64,000 nucleotides of DNA from Oleiagrimonas citrea (GCF_012395255.1 NZ_JAAZQD010000002.1:389929-453928), one strand, 5' to 3'. Positions 47,678 to 58,454 are shown, numbered from the stretch's first letter. Made by a program: numbers and translations. Notes: generated from the letters alone by a model not told the origin.

Positions 47678-48033
47678 TCGGGACGCGTACCGCGCTCGAT
47701 CTGCACGCCGACGGCCTTGGCGCCGCGCACCGCGCCCGGCTTGCGCAGCCGAAGCTTCAGCCAGGTCACGCCGAATTCCTCGCGCACGATCTGCGCGCAG
47801 CGTTCGGCCAGGGTCTCGACCAGCCCGAAGTCGGAACCTTCGACGAACTCGATCAGACGCTTGGATACCGCCTTGTAGTTCAGCGCGTCATCGATGTTGT
47901 CGGTGGCGGCCGGCGCGGTGTTGTCGAACGCCATGTCCAGATCCAGTGTCACCGTCTGGCGCACCATCCGCTCCCACTCGTAGATGCCAATGATGGTGTC
48001 GATCTTGAGTCGTTCGATGAAGACGATATCCAT
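47674..48033 (-). CDS. folB: Dihydroneopterin aldolase
   Basis: 119 residues. DIVFIERLKIDTIIGIYEWER, DDALNYKAVSKRLIEFVEGSDFGLVETLAERCAQ (key residues NYK, E of LVETLAE) and RKPGAV are characteristic of FolB, which cleaves dihydroneopterin to glycolaldehyde and hydroxymethyl-dihydropterin. ATG 48033 with GGAAGGG upstream is preferred to a longer frame. First gene of folB-folK-lipocalin, 55 bp after tsaD. Confidence 0.95.
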   Translation of the reverse strand: MDIVFIERLKIDTIIGIYEWERMVRQTVTLDLDMAFDNTAPAATDNIDDALNYKAVSKRLIEFVEGSDFGLVETLAERCAQIVREEFGVTWLKLRLRKPGAVRGAKAVGVQIERGTRPE

Positions 48034-48088
48034 GCCCTTCCTCGGATGCAGTGGTGCGTTGCAGGCCGGACAGTGTAGCGGCAAGCGC

Positions 48089-49126
48089 TCAGGCGGTCGG
48101 CACCGGCTCCAGCGTTTCCAGGCTCCAGCGCGGCTGCACGCGGATCTGCGGCCCCTGCTCCTGCCCGGCGGCCAGCCGGATGGCGCCGGCCAGCGCGATC
48201 ATCGCGCCGTTGTCGGTGCAGAACTCCAGCCGCGGGAAGTGCACGCTGAAGCCCTCGCGCTCGCCGGCCTCGGCCAGCTGCGCGCGCAGGCGGCGGTTGG
48301 CACCGACGCCGCCGGCGATGACCAGACGCGACATGCCGGTGGCTTCCAGCGCGCGCCGGCACTTGATCGCCAGCGTCTCGACGATGGCCTGTTCGAAACC
48401 GCTGGCGACATCGGCGCGGGTCTGTTCGCTGCGATCGCTCTTGTTCCAGGCCAGCAGCACCTGCGTCTTCAGGCCCGAGAAACTGAAATCCAGACCGGGT
48501 CGGTCGGTCATCGGACGCGAGAAATGGAAGGCGCCCGGATCGCCCTTCAGCGCCTCCGCGGCCAGCGCCGGGCCGCCCGGGTACGGCAGCCCCATCAGCT
48601 TGGCAGTCTTGTCGAAGGCCTCGCCGGCGGCGTCGTCCAGGGTGTCGCCCAGCACCTCGTAGTCGCCAATGCCGCGCACCGCGACCAGCATCGAGTGGCC
48701 GCCGGACACCAGCAGCGCCACGAACGGCGGCTGCGGCGGATCGGGTTCCAGCAGCGGCGCCAGCAGATGCCCTTCCATGTGGTGCACGCCGATGGCCGGC
48801 AGATCCAGCGCCCAGGCCATCGCGCGCGCCGCGCTGGCGCCGACCAACAGCGCGCCGACCAACCCCGGCCCGGCCGTGTAGGCCACGCCGCCAAGATCGC
48901 GCATGCCCAGCCCGGCACGATCCAGCGTCTCGCGCACCAGCGGCAGCAGCTTGCGCACGTGATCGCGGCTGGCCAGTTCCGGCACCACACCGCCGTAATC
49001 GGCGTGCAGTTTCACCTGCGAGTACAGCGCATGGGCCAGCAGACCGCGCCCCGGCTGATACACAGCCACCCCGGTCTCATCGCAGGACGATTCGATGCCC
49101 AACACAGGCTTTGAAAATTTGCTCAT
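48089..49126 (-). CDS. tsaD: tRNA N6-adenosine threonylcarbamoyltransferase TsaD
   Basis: 345 residues, ASKHA fold. [14 protein letters not shown] at the start, the metal-binding histidines H116/H120 in [15 protein letters not shown] and [11 protein letters not shown] are diagnostic. TsaD adds the threonylcarbamoyl group in t6A37 of ANN-decoding tRNAs. ATG 49126 starts with [13 protein letters not shown]; upstream in-frame codons belong to the divergent rpsU promoter region. The classical tsaD/rpsU divergent arrangement is conserved. Confidence 0.97.
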   Translation of the reverse strand: MSKFSKPVLGIESSCDETGVAVYQPGRGLLAHALYSQVKLHADYGGVVPELASRDHVRKLLPLVRETLDRAGLGMRDLGGVAYTAGPGLVGALLVGASAARAMAWALDLPAIGVHHMEGHLLAPLLEPDPPQPPFVALLVSGGHSMLVAVRGIGDYEVLGDTLDDAAGEAFDKTAKLMGLPYPGGPALAAEALKGDPGAFHFSRPMTDRPGLDFSFSGLKTQVLLAWNKSDRSEQTRADVASGFEQAIVETLAIKCRRALEATGMSRLVIAGGVGANRRLRAQLAEAGEREGFSVHFPRLEFCTDNGAMIALAGAIRLAAGQEQGPQIRVQPRWSLETLEPVPTA

Positions 49127-49140
49127 GTACACGTTATACT
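49111..49140 (+). promoter_or_regulatory. Probable sigma-70 promoter of rpsU
   Basis: TTGAAA (49111-49116) and TATACT (49135-49140), 18-bp spacing, about 45 bp upstream of the rpsU ATG. The spacer contains the start codon of the divergent tsaD. Confidence 0.5.
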
Positions 49141-49188
49141 TCGCGGCTCGCCCGATTTCAGCGGGCCAGTTTACCAAGTGGAGATTCC

Positions 49189-49404
49189 ATGCCCAGCGTC
49201 AAAGTCCGCGAGAACGAGCCGTTTGAGCTCGCCCTGCGTCGCTTCAAGCGTACCTGCGAAAAGGCCGGCGTGCTCGCCGAAACCCGCAAGCGGGAGTATT
49301 ACGAGAAGCCGACTCAGGAGCGCAAGCGCAAGCGCGCGGCTGCGGTGAAGCGTCACCTGCGCCGCCTGTCGCGCGATACCGCGCGCCGCACGCGTCTGTA
49401 CTGA
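49189..49404 (+). CDS. rpsU: 30S ribosomal protein S21
   Basis: 71 residues, the same length as E. coli S21. [20 protein letters not shown] and the strongly basic C-terminus [16 protein letters not shown] are typical. It binds near the anti-Shine-Dalgarno region and helps initiation. GGAG lies 5 nt before the ATG. Followed by a strong terminator and yqeY, but not by dnaG-rpoD as in many gammaproteobacteria. Confidence 0.97.
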   Translation: MPSVKVRENEPFELALRRFKRTCEKAGVLAETRKREYYEKPTQERKRKRAAAVKRHLRRLSRDTARRTRLY

Positions 49405-49491
49405 GCATCAGGCAGCCTGCGCGCGGCTGATTCGCCCGACCGCTTCGGCGGCGCGGTGACACCGAGCCCTGCGCACAACATGCCTGCATTG

Positions 49492-49521
49492 GCCGGTGTC
49501 GAGATCTCGACACCGGCTTTT
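49492..49521 (+). terminator. Rho-independent terminator after rpsU
   Basis: A perfect 26-bp palindrome (49492-49517, arm GCCGGTGTCGAGA) followed by TTTT, about 90 bp after the rpsU stop and 30 bp before yqeY. Confidence 0.85.
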
Positions 49522-49552
49522 CGCGTTTGCAGTCTTTCACCAGGAAAACCTC

Positions 49553-49996
49553 ATGACCCTGAAATCCCGGCTTACCGAAGACATGAAGACCGCCATGCGC
49601 AGCGGCGACAAGCCGCGCCTGGGCGTCATTCGCCTGATCAACGCCGCCATCAAGCAGCGGGAAGTCGACGAGCGTGTCGAGCTGGATGAAGCTCAGGTGC
49701 TGGGCGTACTGGAGAAGATGCTCAAGCAGCGCCGAGATTCCGTCAGCCAGTACGAAAGCGCCGGGCGCGAGGATCTCGCTGAAACCGAGCGTTTCGAGAT
49801 CGGCGTGATCGAGGCCTACCTCCCGGCCCAGCTGGACGAAGCAGAATTGACGGCCATGATTGACGCTGCCATCGCCGAGACCGGCGCCGAGTCCATGCGC
49901 GACATGGGCAAGGTCATGGCCCTGCTGAAGGAGCGTGCCGCCGGCCGCGCCGACATGGGCAACGTGTCCAAGCAGCTCAAGCAGCGCCTGGGCTGA
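49553..49996 (+). CDS. GatB/YqeY domain-containing protein
   Basis: 147 residues, all-helical YqeY family related to the C-terminal tRNA-binding domain of GatB. RLTEDMKTAMRSGDKPRLGVIRLINAAIKQRE and the C-terminal GKVMALLKERAAGRADM region match. Function is not settled, perhaps tRNA-related. ATG 49553 follows AGGAAAACCTC. The last 20 bp overlap the 3' end of the convergent glnE. Confidence 0.93.
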   Translation: MTLKSRLTEDMKTAMRSGDKPRLGVIRLINAAIKQREVDERVELDEAQVLGVLEKMLKQRRDSVSQYESAGREDLAETERFEIGVIEAYLPAQLDEAELTAMIDAAIAETGAESMRDMGKVMALLKERAAGRADMGNVSKQLKQRLG

Positions 49997-52877
49997 CGCC
50001 GCCCCAAGTTGGTGGACCGGCGTCTTCCGACGCCTCGAAGTCGAACCCCAGCGCCTCCGCCGTACGCATCACGGCTTCGCAATGACGCTCGATCGACGCC
50101 GACCGCGGCAACAGCCGCGGTCGGTTGTCGAGCGTGCACTCCAGCGAACGCTGCAGGAGCGCCTCGTGCGCGGCATGCAGAACTTCCGCCTGCGCGCCGT
50201 CGAGCAGCCCCTCCGCCGCGCAGGCATCGATCAACGCCGCATTGGCCGTGTGCTGCAGCAGCGCCGGGTGTTTCGACGCATGGGACAGCACCAGCCCCTG
50301 CAGCAGAAATTCGATATCCAGCAGCGCACCGGCACCCTGCTTCAGATCCAGCTGCATCGCATGTGAGCGGTCACGCTCCCGCCGCCAGCGACGTCGCATT
50401 TCCCGCACTTCATCGCGCACCCGCTCTGGATCGCGAGGCTGCAACAGCACGTCACGCCGCACCGTGCGCAGACGCTCACCGAGCGCCGCATCGCCCGCCA
50501 CCGGCCGCGCGCGCAGCAGCGCCTGGTGTTCCCAGGTCCAGGCCCGCCCGCGCTGGTAGGCGTCGAAGGCCTCCAGACTGGTGACAAGCATGCTCTTGGC
50601 GCCATCCGGCCGCAGACGCGCATCGACCTCGTACAACCGACCGGCGCGGGTCAGCACGGACAGCCAGTGCATCACCCGCTGCGCCAGCCGCTGATACCAG
50701 CGCACGCCGTCCAGCGACCGCGCACCGTCGCTGCGCTGCTGCGCGCGCTCGCCGTCGAACACGAACACCAGATCCAGGTCCGAGGCGAACCCCAGCTCAT
50801 CGCCGCCCAGACTGCCGTAGCCGAGCACGCTGAAACCGGAGCCCTCGCCGGGCAGACGGCCATGCTGGGCCACCAGCTCGCGCTCGGCCAGCGCCAGCAC
50901 TGCGCCGACGGTCTCGGCCGCAAGCCCCGCCAGGCGCCGCGCACAGGCGACCGCGTCCGCGCGACCATCGCTGAACGCCAACCCCAGTCGGAACGCCAGA
51001 CTGGCCTTCAATTCGTTGATACGCTCCAGATCGCCCTCGGCATCGCGCACGTCCAGCGCCTTGAGCGCGCGGGCGATCTCGTCGGCAATGTCGGCACGCT
51101 TGAGCGGCAGGTGCTCCATGCGCGGATCGAATACGTCGTCCAGCAGCAGCGGCTGCGCGATCACGCACTCGGCCAGGAAGGCGCGCTCGGCGAACAGCTG
51201 CGCCAGCCGCTTGCGCGCGGCCGGCTGCTCTTCCAGCAACGACAGGTAGGACGAGCGCCGCGCCACCGCCTGTACCAGCCGGGTCAGACGGCGCAGACAG
51301 ATCTCCGGCGCCGCGGTCGCGCGGGCGGCGGCGATCAACTGCGGCATCAATCGCTCCAGCCGCTCGCGACTGCGCGCCGACATCGCACGCACGGTGGCAG
51401 CCTGGGGCAGCTTGTTGAGGGCATCGGCCAGCGTCTGCGCGTCGGACAGACCGCTGTCCCGCAGCCGCTCCGGGGTCAGCACCTGCTCGGTGGCCGCACG
51501 CCACAGCGCGGTGTCGTCCGCCGGCGCCGCGGCGTGCGCACCGGCCTCGGGCACCAGCACCGCGTGGAATTCCTCGGTGACCGCGGCGCGATGCTGCGCC
51601 AGCTCGGTCGCCAGCGCCGCCCAGTCCGCATAGCCCAGTCCCAACGCGAGTCGCTCGCGCAGCATCGGGTCGTCGGGCACGTCGTGGGTCTGTGCATCGC
51701 GCAGCATCTGCACGCGATTCTCCAGATGTCGCAGAAAGGCCCACGACTCGCGCAGCCGTCGCACACGCCGCCCCGGGATGTACCCGTGCGCCTCGCAGGC
51801 GTCCAACGCCGGGACCAGACCGCGCACACGCAGCGACGGATCACGGCCACCGCGGATCAGTTGCTCCAACTGCACCACGAATTCGATCTCGCGAATGCCG
51901 CCCGGCCCTTGCTTCAGATTCTCCGACAGGTCCTTGCGCGCCACCTCGGCATCGATGCGCGCCTTCATGTCGCGCAATCCGGCAAAGGCGGTGTAATCGA
52001 GGTACCTGCGGTACACGAACGGACGCAGCATCTGCAGCAGGACCTTGCCCGCGCTGCGGTCGCCGGCCACCGGACGGGCCTTGATCCAGGCGTAACGTTC
52101 CCAGTCGCGCCCTTCGCGCTGGTAGTACTGCTCCATCGCCGAGAAAGGCAGTGCCAGGCGGCCTGCGCTGCCGAACGGACGCAGGCGCAGATCGACGCGG
52201 GCGACGATGCCCTGCTCGGTCGGCTCGGCCAGCAGACGCACGAACTGCCGACCCACGCGCGCGAAATATTCGCCGTTGTCGAGACTGCGATGACCGTCGC
52301 TCTGGCCCGACTCGGCATAGCTGAGGATCAGATCGACGTCGGAAGAGAAATTCAGCTCGTTGCCGCCGAGCTTGCCGAAACCCAGCACCACCAGCCTCTG
52401 CGCTTCGCCCTCGACGTTACGCGCCACGCCGAAACGCTCCGCGATGTGCGCCTCTGACCAGACCAGCGCGCGCTGGAGCAGCGCCTCGTACAACGCGCTG
52501 GTATCGCCGAGCGTGTCGCTGAGCGCATCCAGCCCGTTGGCGTCGCGGAACACCAGGCGCATCGCCTCGGCATCGCGGAACTCGCGCAAGGCCCGCATGC
52601 ACCCGGCCTCATCCTCGGGCAGATGCAGTTTTTCTGCGCGGGTCGCGACATCGCCCCCGCCACGCAGCCAGTCGAGCCCGGCCGCGCCGAGCAAGTGCGG
52701 CTGGCGCATCAGCACCTCGCCGGCGAAATCGCTGACCAGCAGCATGCGGCGGATGCGCTCGGCGACGCCGGCATCATCCTGAACCGTGACGCCGGCCGTG
52801 CGGCAACGGGCGATGATTTCGGCGTAACGCTCGGCCACCCGGCTCTCGAGCGATTGCGGCAACGGAATGGTGCTCAT
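49977..52877 (-). CDS. glnE: Bifunctional glutamine synthetase adenylyltransferase/deadenylase
   Basis: 966 residues (E. coli 946). Two nucleotidyltransferase domains are visible: the N-terminal, deadenylating one with FSSDVDLILSY, and the C-terminal, adenylylating one with FASDLDLVFVFD, each keeping the DxD metal pair. A linker carries the region that senses PII. GlnE switches glutamine synthetase on and off with nitrogen status. ATG 52877 was chosen. Its 3' end overlaps the yqeY gene by 20 bp on the opposite strand. glnA and glnB are elsewhere. Confidence 0.96.
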   Translation of the reverse strand: MSTIPLPQSLESRVAERYAEIIARCRTAGVTVQDDAGVAERIRRMLLVSDFAGEVLMRQPHLLGAAGLDWLRGGGDVATRAEKLHLPEDEAGCMRALREFRDAEAMRLVFRDANGLDALSDTLGDTSALYEALLQRALVWSEAHIAERFGVARNVEGEAQRLVVLGFGKLGGNELNFSSDVDLILSYAESGQSDGHRSLDNGEYFARVGRQFVRLLAEPTEQGIVARVDLRLRPFGSAGRLALPFSAMEQYYQREGRDWERYAWIKARPVAGDRSAGKVLLQMLRPFVYRRYLDYTAFAGLRDMKARIDAEVARKDLSENLKQGPGGIREIEFVVQLEQLIRGGRDPSLRVRGLVPALDACEAHGYIPGRRVRRLRESWAFLRHLENRVQMLRDAQTHDVPDDPMLRERLALGLGYADWAALATELAQHRAAVTEEFHAVLVPEAGAHAAAPADDTALWRAATEQVLTPERLRDSGLSDAQTLADALNKLPQAATVRAMSARSRERLERLMPQLIAAARATAAPEICLRRLTRLVQAVARRSSYLSLLEEQPAARKRLAQLFAERAFLAECVIAQPLLLDDVFDPRMEHLPLKRADIADEIARALKALDVRDAEGDLERINELKASLAFRLGLAFSDGRADAVACARRLAGLAAETVGAVLALAERELVAQHGRLPGEGSGFSVLGYGSLGGDELGFASDLDLVFVFDGERAQQRSDGARSLDGVRWYQRLAQRVMHWLSVLTRAGRLYEVDARLRPDGAKSMLVTSLEAFDAYQRGRAWTWEHQALLRARPVAGDAALGERLRTVRRDVLLQPRDPERVRDEVREMRRRWRRERDRSHAMQLDLKQGAGALLDIEFLLQGLVLSHASKHPALLQHTANAALIDACAAEGLLDGAQAEVLHAAHEALLQRSLECTLDNRPRLLPRSASIERHCEAVMRTAEALGFDFEASEDAGPPTWGGVSPGAA

Positions 52878-53044
52878 GCGCGCATTATCGCCTGCATGGC
52901 GGCGCACGCCAGCACCTGAACGGCCGCATACCGGCGTTTCGTTCGTGATCTGGCGTTCATGTCCGTATCGTTACATTTACACTTCAGTATGCTTGCAGAG
53001 ATGCGCCACGACGGCGCACGGCAAGCCACGATGCGGGTTCGTCC

Positions 53045-55018
53045 ATGACACATTCCGTACACATCAAGCCCCTGGCGCAGTGGTCGCCGTGGTCGAAGGC
53101 GGGGCTTCTCGTCGTGCTGTCGGCGCTGTTCGTGCTGGCCACGAGCCTGCTTGATGGCGGTGCCGGGGTCGCACCGCGCGCGCTATGGAGTTCCCCGGCC
53201 TGGGCGCACTGGTGGGCCGCGCCCTGGCGCATGATCGCCAATGCGCTGCCCGGCCTGCTGCTGGCACTGTTCCTGCTGGTGCTGATGCGCAAGGCGCTGC
53301 TGGCCTTCGTGCTCGCCCTCGGCGCGGAAGCACTGGTGTTCGGCGTCAATGCGCTCAAGGTCGCCAACCTCGGCTCGCCGTTGATGCCGGCCGATTTCCA
53401 GATGGTCGGACAGATGGGCGACGGCGGCGGCGAACTGCTCAGCGGCTACCTGCCGCACAGCGCATGGCCGTATCTGCTGATCCTCGGCGGCATCGTGCTG
53501 CTGGCAGCACTGATCCGCTACGAGCCACGGCTGCTACAGCGCCGTTCGCGCCACCGGCTCGCCGGCGGCATGATCGCGTTCGCGCTGCTGGGCACCCTCG
53601 CGCTCGGCCTTTCTTCCTGGTCCGTGGTCTACAGCCGCGGCACGCTGGGCATGCAGCCGTGGTCGGCCAAGGCCACCGCCAAGCACACCGGCCTGATCAG
53701 CTCGCTGATGCTGTTCCGCCTGCAGTACAGCGCGGAAAAGGACAAGCCCAACGTCGGCGACGCACTGCAGATGATGGCCAGCTACGACCCGGCGATCCAG
53801 CGCGCGAAATCCGCGGACAACGCGGCGGCCGACAACGACGGCAAGCCCGACATCGTCGTCATTCTCAGCGAGTCGTTCTTCGACCCGACCATCCTCAACG
53901 GCTATCCGCAGGGCACCGATTTCATGCCCAACCTGCGGCGACTGGCCCGGCACGGCGTGTCCGGCGAGATGCATTCGCCGACTTTCGGCGGCGGCACCAT
54001 CCGCACCGAGTTCGAAGTGCTCACCGGCCTGCCGCTTCGCTACTTCCCGGATATCCAGTTCCCGTACCTGCAGATCCACAGCAAGACCATTCCCGGCATC
54101 GTGCGGCTGCTGAAGCAGCACGGCTACGAGACCCTGGCCGTGCACGGCAACGACCCGGGCTTCTGGAACCGCTCCACGGCGTTCAAGGCGCTGGGCTTCG
54201 ACCGCTTCGTCTCGCAGAACGACTTCCCGCCGAACGATGCGGTGCACGACGGCAAGTACATGTCCGACAAGTCGTTCACCGACGAGCTGCTGCGTCAGCT
54301 GCCGGCCGACGGACCGCCGCGCTTCGTGCTCGGCATCAGCATCGAGGCACACGGGCCGTACAACCAGGATTTCGGCATCGACACCAAGGTGCGCGACGCC
54401 ATTCCGGTGCCGCCGACGGTGACGGGACAGGCCAAGGTCGAGCTGCAGAACTACATCTACCACATCCGCCATGCCGACCAGCAGCTGGGCCGCCTGGCCG
54501 ACACGCTGGCCCAGCGCAAGCGGCCGACGCTGATCGTGTTCTTCGGCGATCACCTGCCGGCCATCGTGCCGGCGTTCCAGCAGGCCGGCTTCCGCAACGG
54601 CCAGGGCTTCCTGGTACAGACCGTACCGTACCTGCTGATCGACACCTCGCGCCTGAAGACGGGCAAGCCGGTCGAAAAGAACGTGGCCGCGTGGGAACTG
54701 CCGGGCATGCTACTGGCGCGCACCGCGATCCACGACAACTACTTCGCGCTGACGCAGCTGGTCGCGCCGAAGCTCGCCGCGCTCACGCGCGCACCGGACG
54801 CGCCGAAACCGGACGAAGACGCCGATCAGAAGCAATTGGACAAGGGCATGACCAACATCGCCCGCCTGCGCCTGAAGGGCAAACTCGACGATGCGCTGTG
54901 GGCGAAGGCCGCGACGATGGCCTCGCCGTCGACGCCTTCGGAACACGCCCGGACCGCCGCCGACACGATGCCGAACGCCCAGCCGCAGGCGGCGACACCA
55001 TCGGTCTCCTCACCCTGA
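53045..55018 (+). CDS. LTA synthase family phosphoglycerol transferase (sulfatase fold)
   Basis: 657 residues. Five or so N-terminal membrane helices (to about 205) and a periplasmic alkaline-phosphatase-like domain. Metal and catalytic residues are in place: E276 in LSESFFD, nucleophile T318 in FGGGTIRTEFEVLTG, and D502/H503 in FFGDHLPA. In Gram-negatives such enzymes transfer phosphoglycerol, for example to periplasmic glucans (OpgB type) or lipids. A disordered Ala/Pro/Asp C-terminal tail of about 60 residues is unusual. It stands alone; opgGH is not nearby. Confidence 0.9.
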   Translation: MTHSVHIKPLAQWSPWSKAGLLVVLSALFVLATSLLDGGAGVAPRALWSSPAWAHWWAAPWRMIANALPGLLLALFLLVLMRKALLAFVLALGAEALVFGVNALKVANLGSPLMPADFQMVGQMGDGGGELLSGYLPHSAWPYLLILGGIVLLAALIRYEPRLLQRRSRHRLAGGMIAFALLGTLALGLSSWSVVYSRGTLGMQPWSAKATAKHTGLISSLMLFRLQYSAEKDKPNVGDALQMMASYDPAIQRAKSADNAAADNDGKPDIVVILSESFFDPTILNGYPQGTDFMPNLRRLARHGVSGEMHSPTFGGGTIRTEFEVLTGLPLRYFPDIQFPYLQIHSKTIPGIVRLLKQHGYETLAVHGNDPGFWNRSTAFKALGFDRFVSQNDFPPNDAVHDGKYMSDKSFTDELLRQLPADGPPRFVLGISIEAHGPYNQDFGIDTKVRDAIPVPPTVTGQAKVELQNYIYHIRHADQQLGRLADTLAQRKRPTLIVFFGDHLPAIVPAFQQAGFRNGQGFLVQTVPYLLIDTSRLKTGKPVEKNVAAWELPGMLLARTAIHDNYFALTQLVAPKLAALTRAPDAPKPDEDADQKQLDKGMTNIARLRLKGKLDDALWAKAATMASPSTPSEHARTAADTMPNAQPQAATPSVSSP

Positions 55019-55083
55019 CCCCTTCGAACAGCGACCGGCGGACGCGGCTCGATATCCGCGTCCGTCGCCGCGATGACCGGGAG

Positions 55084-55638
55084 TCAGGCCACCGCGTAGT
55101 CGCCCATGCGCGCATCCAGCCGCACCGCCAGCGTGCGGTCGCCATCGATGAGCTGCAATTCGCCGTCCTGGATCAGGCACTGCCAGCGCATGCCGCGATC
55201 GCAGCGCGCGACCAGCTGCTCCAGCGTCGAGGCATCCACGTCCAGCACACACAGATTGCGGTGACGCCGCAGCGTCGCGCCGACGCGCGCCCACCACAGC
55301 TCTGCGGCATGCCCGCCGTAATTGATCACCACCACCTGCTGCGACCGACCGCAGGCCTTGCGCACGCGAGCCTCGTCCGGCTCGCCGACGTCGATCCACA
55401 GCTCGATCGCCTCGCTGTAGTCCTTACGCCACAGCGCCGGCTCGTCGTCATCGCTGAGGCCGCGACCGAACCGCAGCCGGTCATCGGCGTACAGCGCGAA
55501 TGCCAGCAGCCGCACCATCATGCGCTGTTCAGTCTCCGACGGATGACGGGCAACGGTCAGCGCGTGGCTGGCGTAGTAATGCCGATCCATGTCGCTGATC
55601 GACAGTTCGGCCTTGTGGATGGTGGAGCTGAGCGCCAT
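55084..55638 (-). CDS. YaeQ family protein
   Basis: 184 residues. The N-terminus MALSSTIHKAELSISDMDRHYY is diagnostic for YaeQ, a PD-(D/E)xK-nuclease-like fold that can suppress loss of the RfaH antiterminator in enterobacteria; the biochemical role is unclear. LWIDVGEPDEARVRKAC and WWARVGATL agree. ATG 55638 is chosen against longer starts. It follows the LTA-synthase gene convergently with a 65-bp gap. Confidence 0.93.
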   Translation of the reverse strand: MALSSTIHKAELSISDMDRHYYASHALTVARHPSETEQRMMVRLLAFALYADDRLRFGRGLSDDDEPALWRKDYSEAIELWIDVGEPDEARVRKACGRSQQVVVINYGGHAAELWWARVGATLRRHRNLCVLDVDASTLEQLVARCDRGMRWQCLIQDGELQLIDGDRTLAVRLDARMGDYAVA

Positions 55639-55702
55639 GCGCGTGGATTTCCCGGGACAATCCACCATTGTACGCCGCCACACCCACGGAAACCGGGCAA
55701 AG

Positions 55703-55728
55703 AAAAACCCCGCCGAAGCGGGGTTTTT
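55703..55728 (-). terminator. Rho-independent terminator of groEL
   Basis: Stem CCCCGC/GCGGGG, loop CGAA, extended by AAAAA on one side and TTTTT on the other; efficient on the minus strand, 26 bp after the groEL stop. Confidence 0.92.
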
Positions 55729-55753
55729 CGTGTCGCAGGTCGAATGACCGGGC

Positions 55754-57418
<1,665 letters not shown>

Positions 57419-57529
57419 TCAACCTTTTTCGGTAATCAGTTATGGAAAATCGGAGGTAGGTGCCGGACGGCGTCCCCGCAGCGGTCGGCGCTCGGCATCG
57501 GGATGCGGCGCCGGACCGGAGGCGCGGAA

Positions 57530-57823
57530 TCAGCCCTCGATCACCGCCACGATGTCGTCTTCGCGCAGGACCAGCAGTTCGTCGCCCTCGACCTTGACCT
57601 CGGTGCCCGAGTACTTGCCGAACAGGACCTTGTCGCCGACCTTGACCGCCATCGGGCGGACCTTGCCGTCGTCCAGGATCTTGCCTTCGCCGGCGGCCAG
57701 GACTTCACCGCGGATCGGCTTTTCGGTGGCCGAATCGGGGATGACGATGCCGCCTGCGGAGACCTTCTCCTCTTCCAGGCGCTTGACGATCACGCGGTCG
57801 TGCAGCGGACGCAGTTTGCTCAT
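57530..57823 (-). CDS. groES: Co-chaperonin GroES
   Basis: 97 residues, matching E. coli Gro[18 protein letters not shown] at the start, the mobile loop around [16 protein letters not shown] and a final DIVAVIEG strand are typical. It caps the GroEL ring. Preceded by a CIRCE operator and two candidate promoters. Confidence 0.99.
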   Translation of the reverse strand: MSKLRPLHDRVIVKRLEEEKVSAGGIVIPDSATEKPIRGEVLAAGEGKILDDGKVRPMAVKVGDKVLFGKYSGTEVKVEGDELLVLREDDIVAVIEG

Positions 57824-57870
57824 GACATTTCCACCAAGTCGTTGATGTTGAAGAAAATTTCACCGCCTTG

Positions 57871-57897
57871 TTAGCACTCGGCGGTGTTGAGTGCCAA
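57871..57897 (-). promoter_or_regulatory. CIRCE element (HrcA operator) upstream of groESL
   Basis: On the plus strand TTAGCACTC-N9-GAGTGCCAA, one mismatch from the CIRCE consensus. It lies 48 bp upstream of the groES ATG, immediately downstream of a -10 box, the expected place for HrcA repression. Confidence 0.92.
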
Positions 57898-57925
57898 TTT
57901 TAGCGGCAGCCGATCCCGTTTTGAA
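57897..57925 (-). promoter_or_regulatory. Possible sigma-70 promoter of groESL
   Basis: Minus strand -35 TTCAAA (57925-57920) and -10 TAAAAT (57902-57897), 17-bp spacer; the -10 box abuts CIRCE, so HrcA would block it. Confidence 0.45.
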
Positions 57926-57947
57926 GACCGCGCCGCCCTGTCACGCC

Positions 57948-57976
57948 AGATGGAGGACCCCTGCGACGCTTTCAAG
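57948..57976 (-). promoter_or_regulatory. Probable sigma-32 heat-shock promoter of groESL
   Basis: Minus strand CTTGAAA (57976-57970), 14 bp, then CTCCATCT (57955-57948), close to the sigma-32 consensus CTTGAAA-N11-16-CCCCATNT (7 of 7 and 7 of 8, counting N). Confidence 0.6.
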
Positions 57977-58053
57977 GGCCGCCATGAAAAAAGTCCCCTG
58001 CACGCGCTGCCGCGGCTGCGTAGACTGGTCCGACGCTCACGCGACCGAATGCC

Positions 58054-58398
58054 ATGACCGACGCCCGACTGCTGCTGTGCACCTGCCCCGACGAAGCCTC
58101 GGCCGCGCGCATCGCCCGCGCGCTCGTCGAGGCGCGCCTGGCCGCCTGCGTCAGCCGCCTGCCCGGCCTGACCTCCACCTACCGCTGGGAAGGCGCGGTA
58201 CAGGAGGACACCGAAGTGCTGCTGCTCATCAAGACCCGCGCCGCGGCCGTCGCGGCCCTGCAGGCGCGCCTGCTCGAACTGCATCCGTACGACGTGCCCG
58301 AGCTGATCGCGCTGGACATCGCTGACGGCCTGCCGGCCTACCTGGACTGGCTGGGCGAAAGCGTCGCTGTAAGCGATTCGCCGCCCGCACGGTCATAA
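58054..58398 (+). CDS. cutA: Divalent-cation tolerance protein CutA
   Basis: 114 residues. LLLCTCPDEASAARIARALVEARLAACVSRLPGLTSTYRWEG (key residues C8/C10, ACV, YRWEG) and the HPYDVPELIAL motif identify CutA1, a very stable trimer related to PII proteins and linked with copper tolerance. It is divergent from groES. In many bacteria it precedes dsbD, as here (dipZ neighbourhood). Confidence 0.96.
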   Translation: MTDARLLLCTCPDEASAARIARALVEARLAACVSRLPGLTSTYRWEGAVQEDTEVLLLIKTRAAAVAALQARLLELHPYDVPELIALDIADGLPAYLDWLGESVAVSDSPPARS

Positions 58399-58454
58399 TG
58401 ACTACCTTACCCCGTACGCGAGCCCGCGCTACGAAGCGCGGACCGGAGTCCCCG

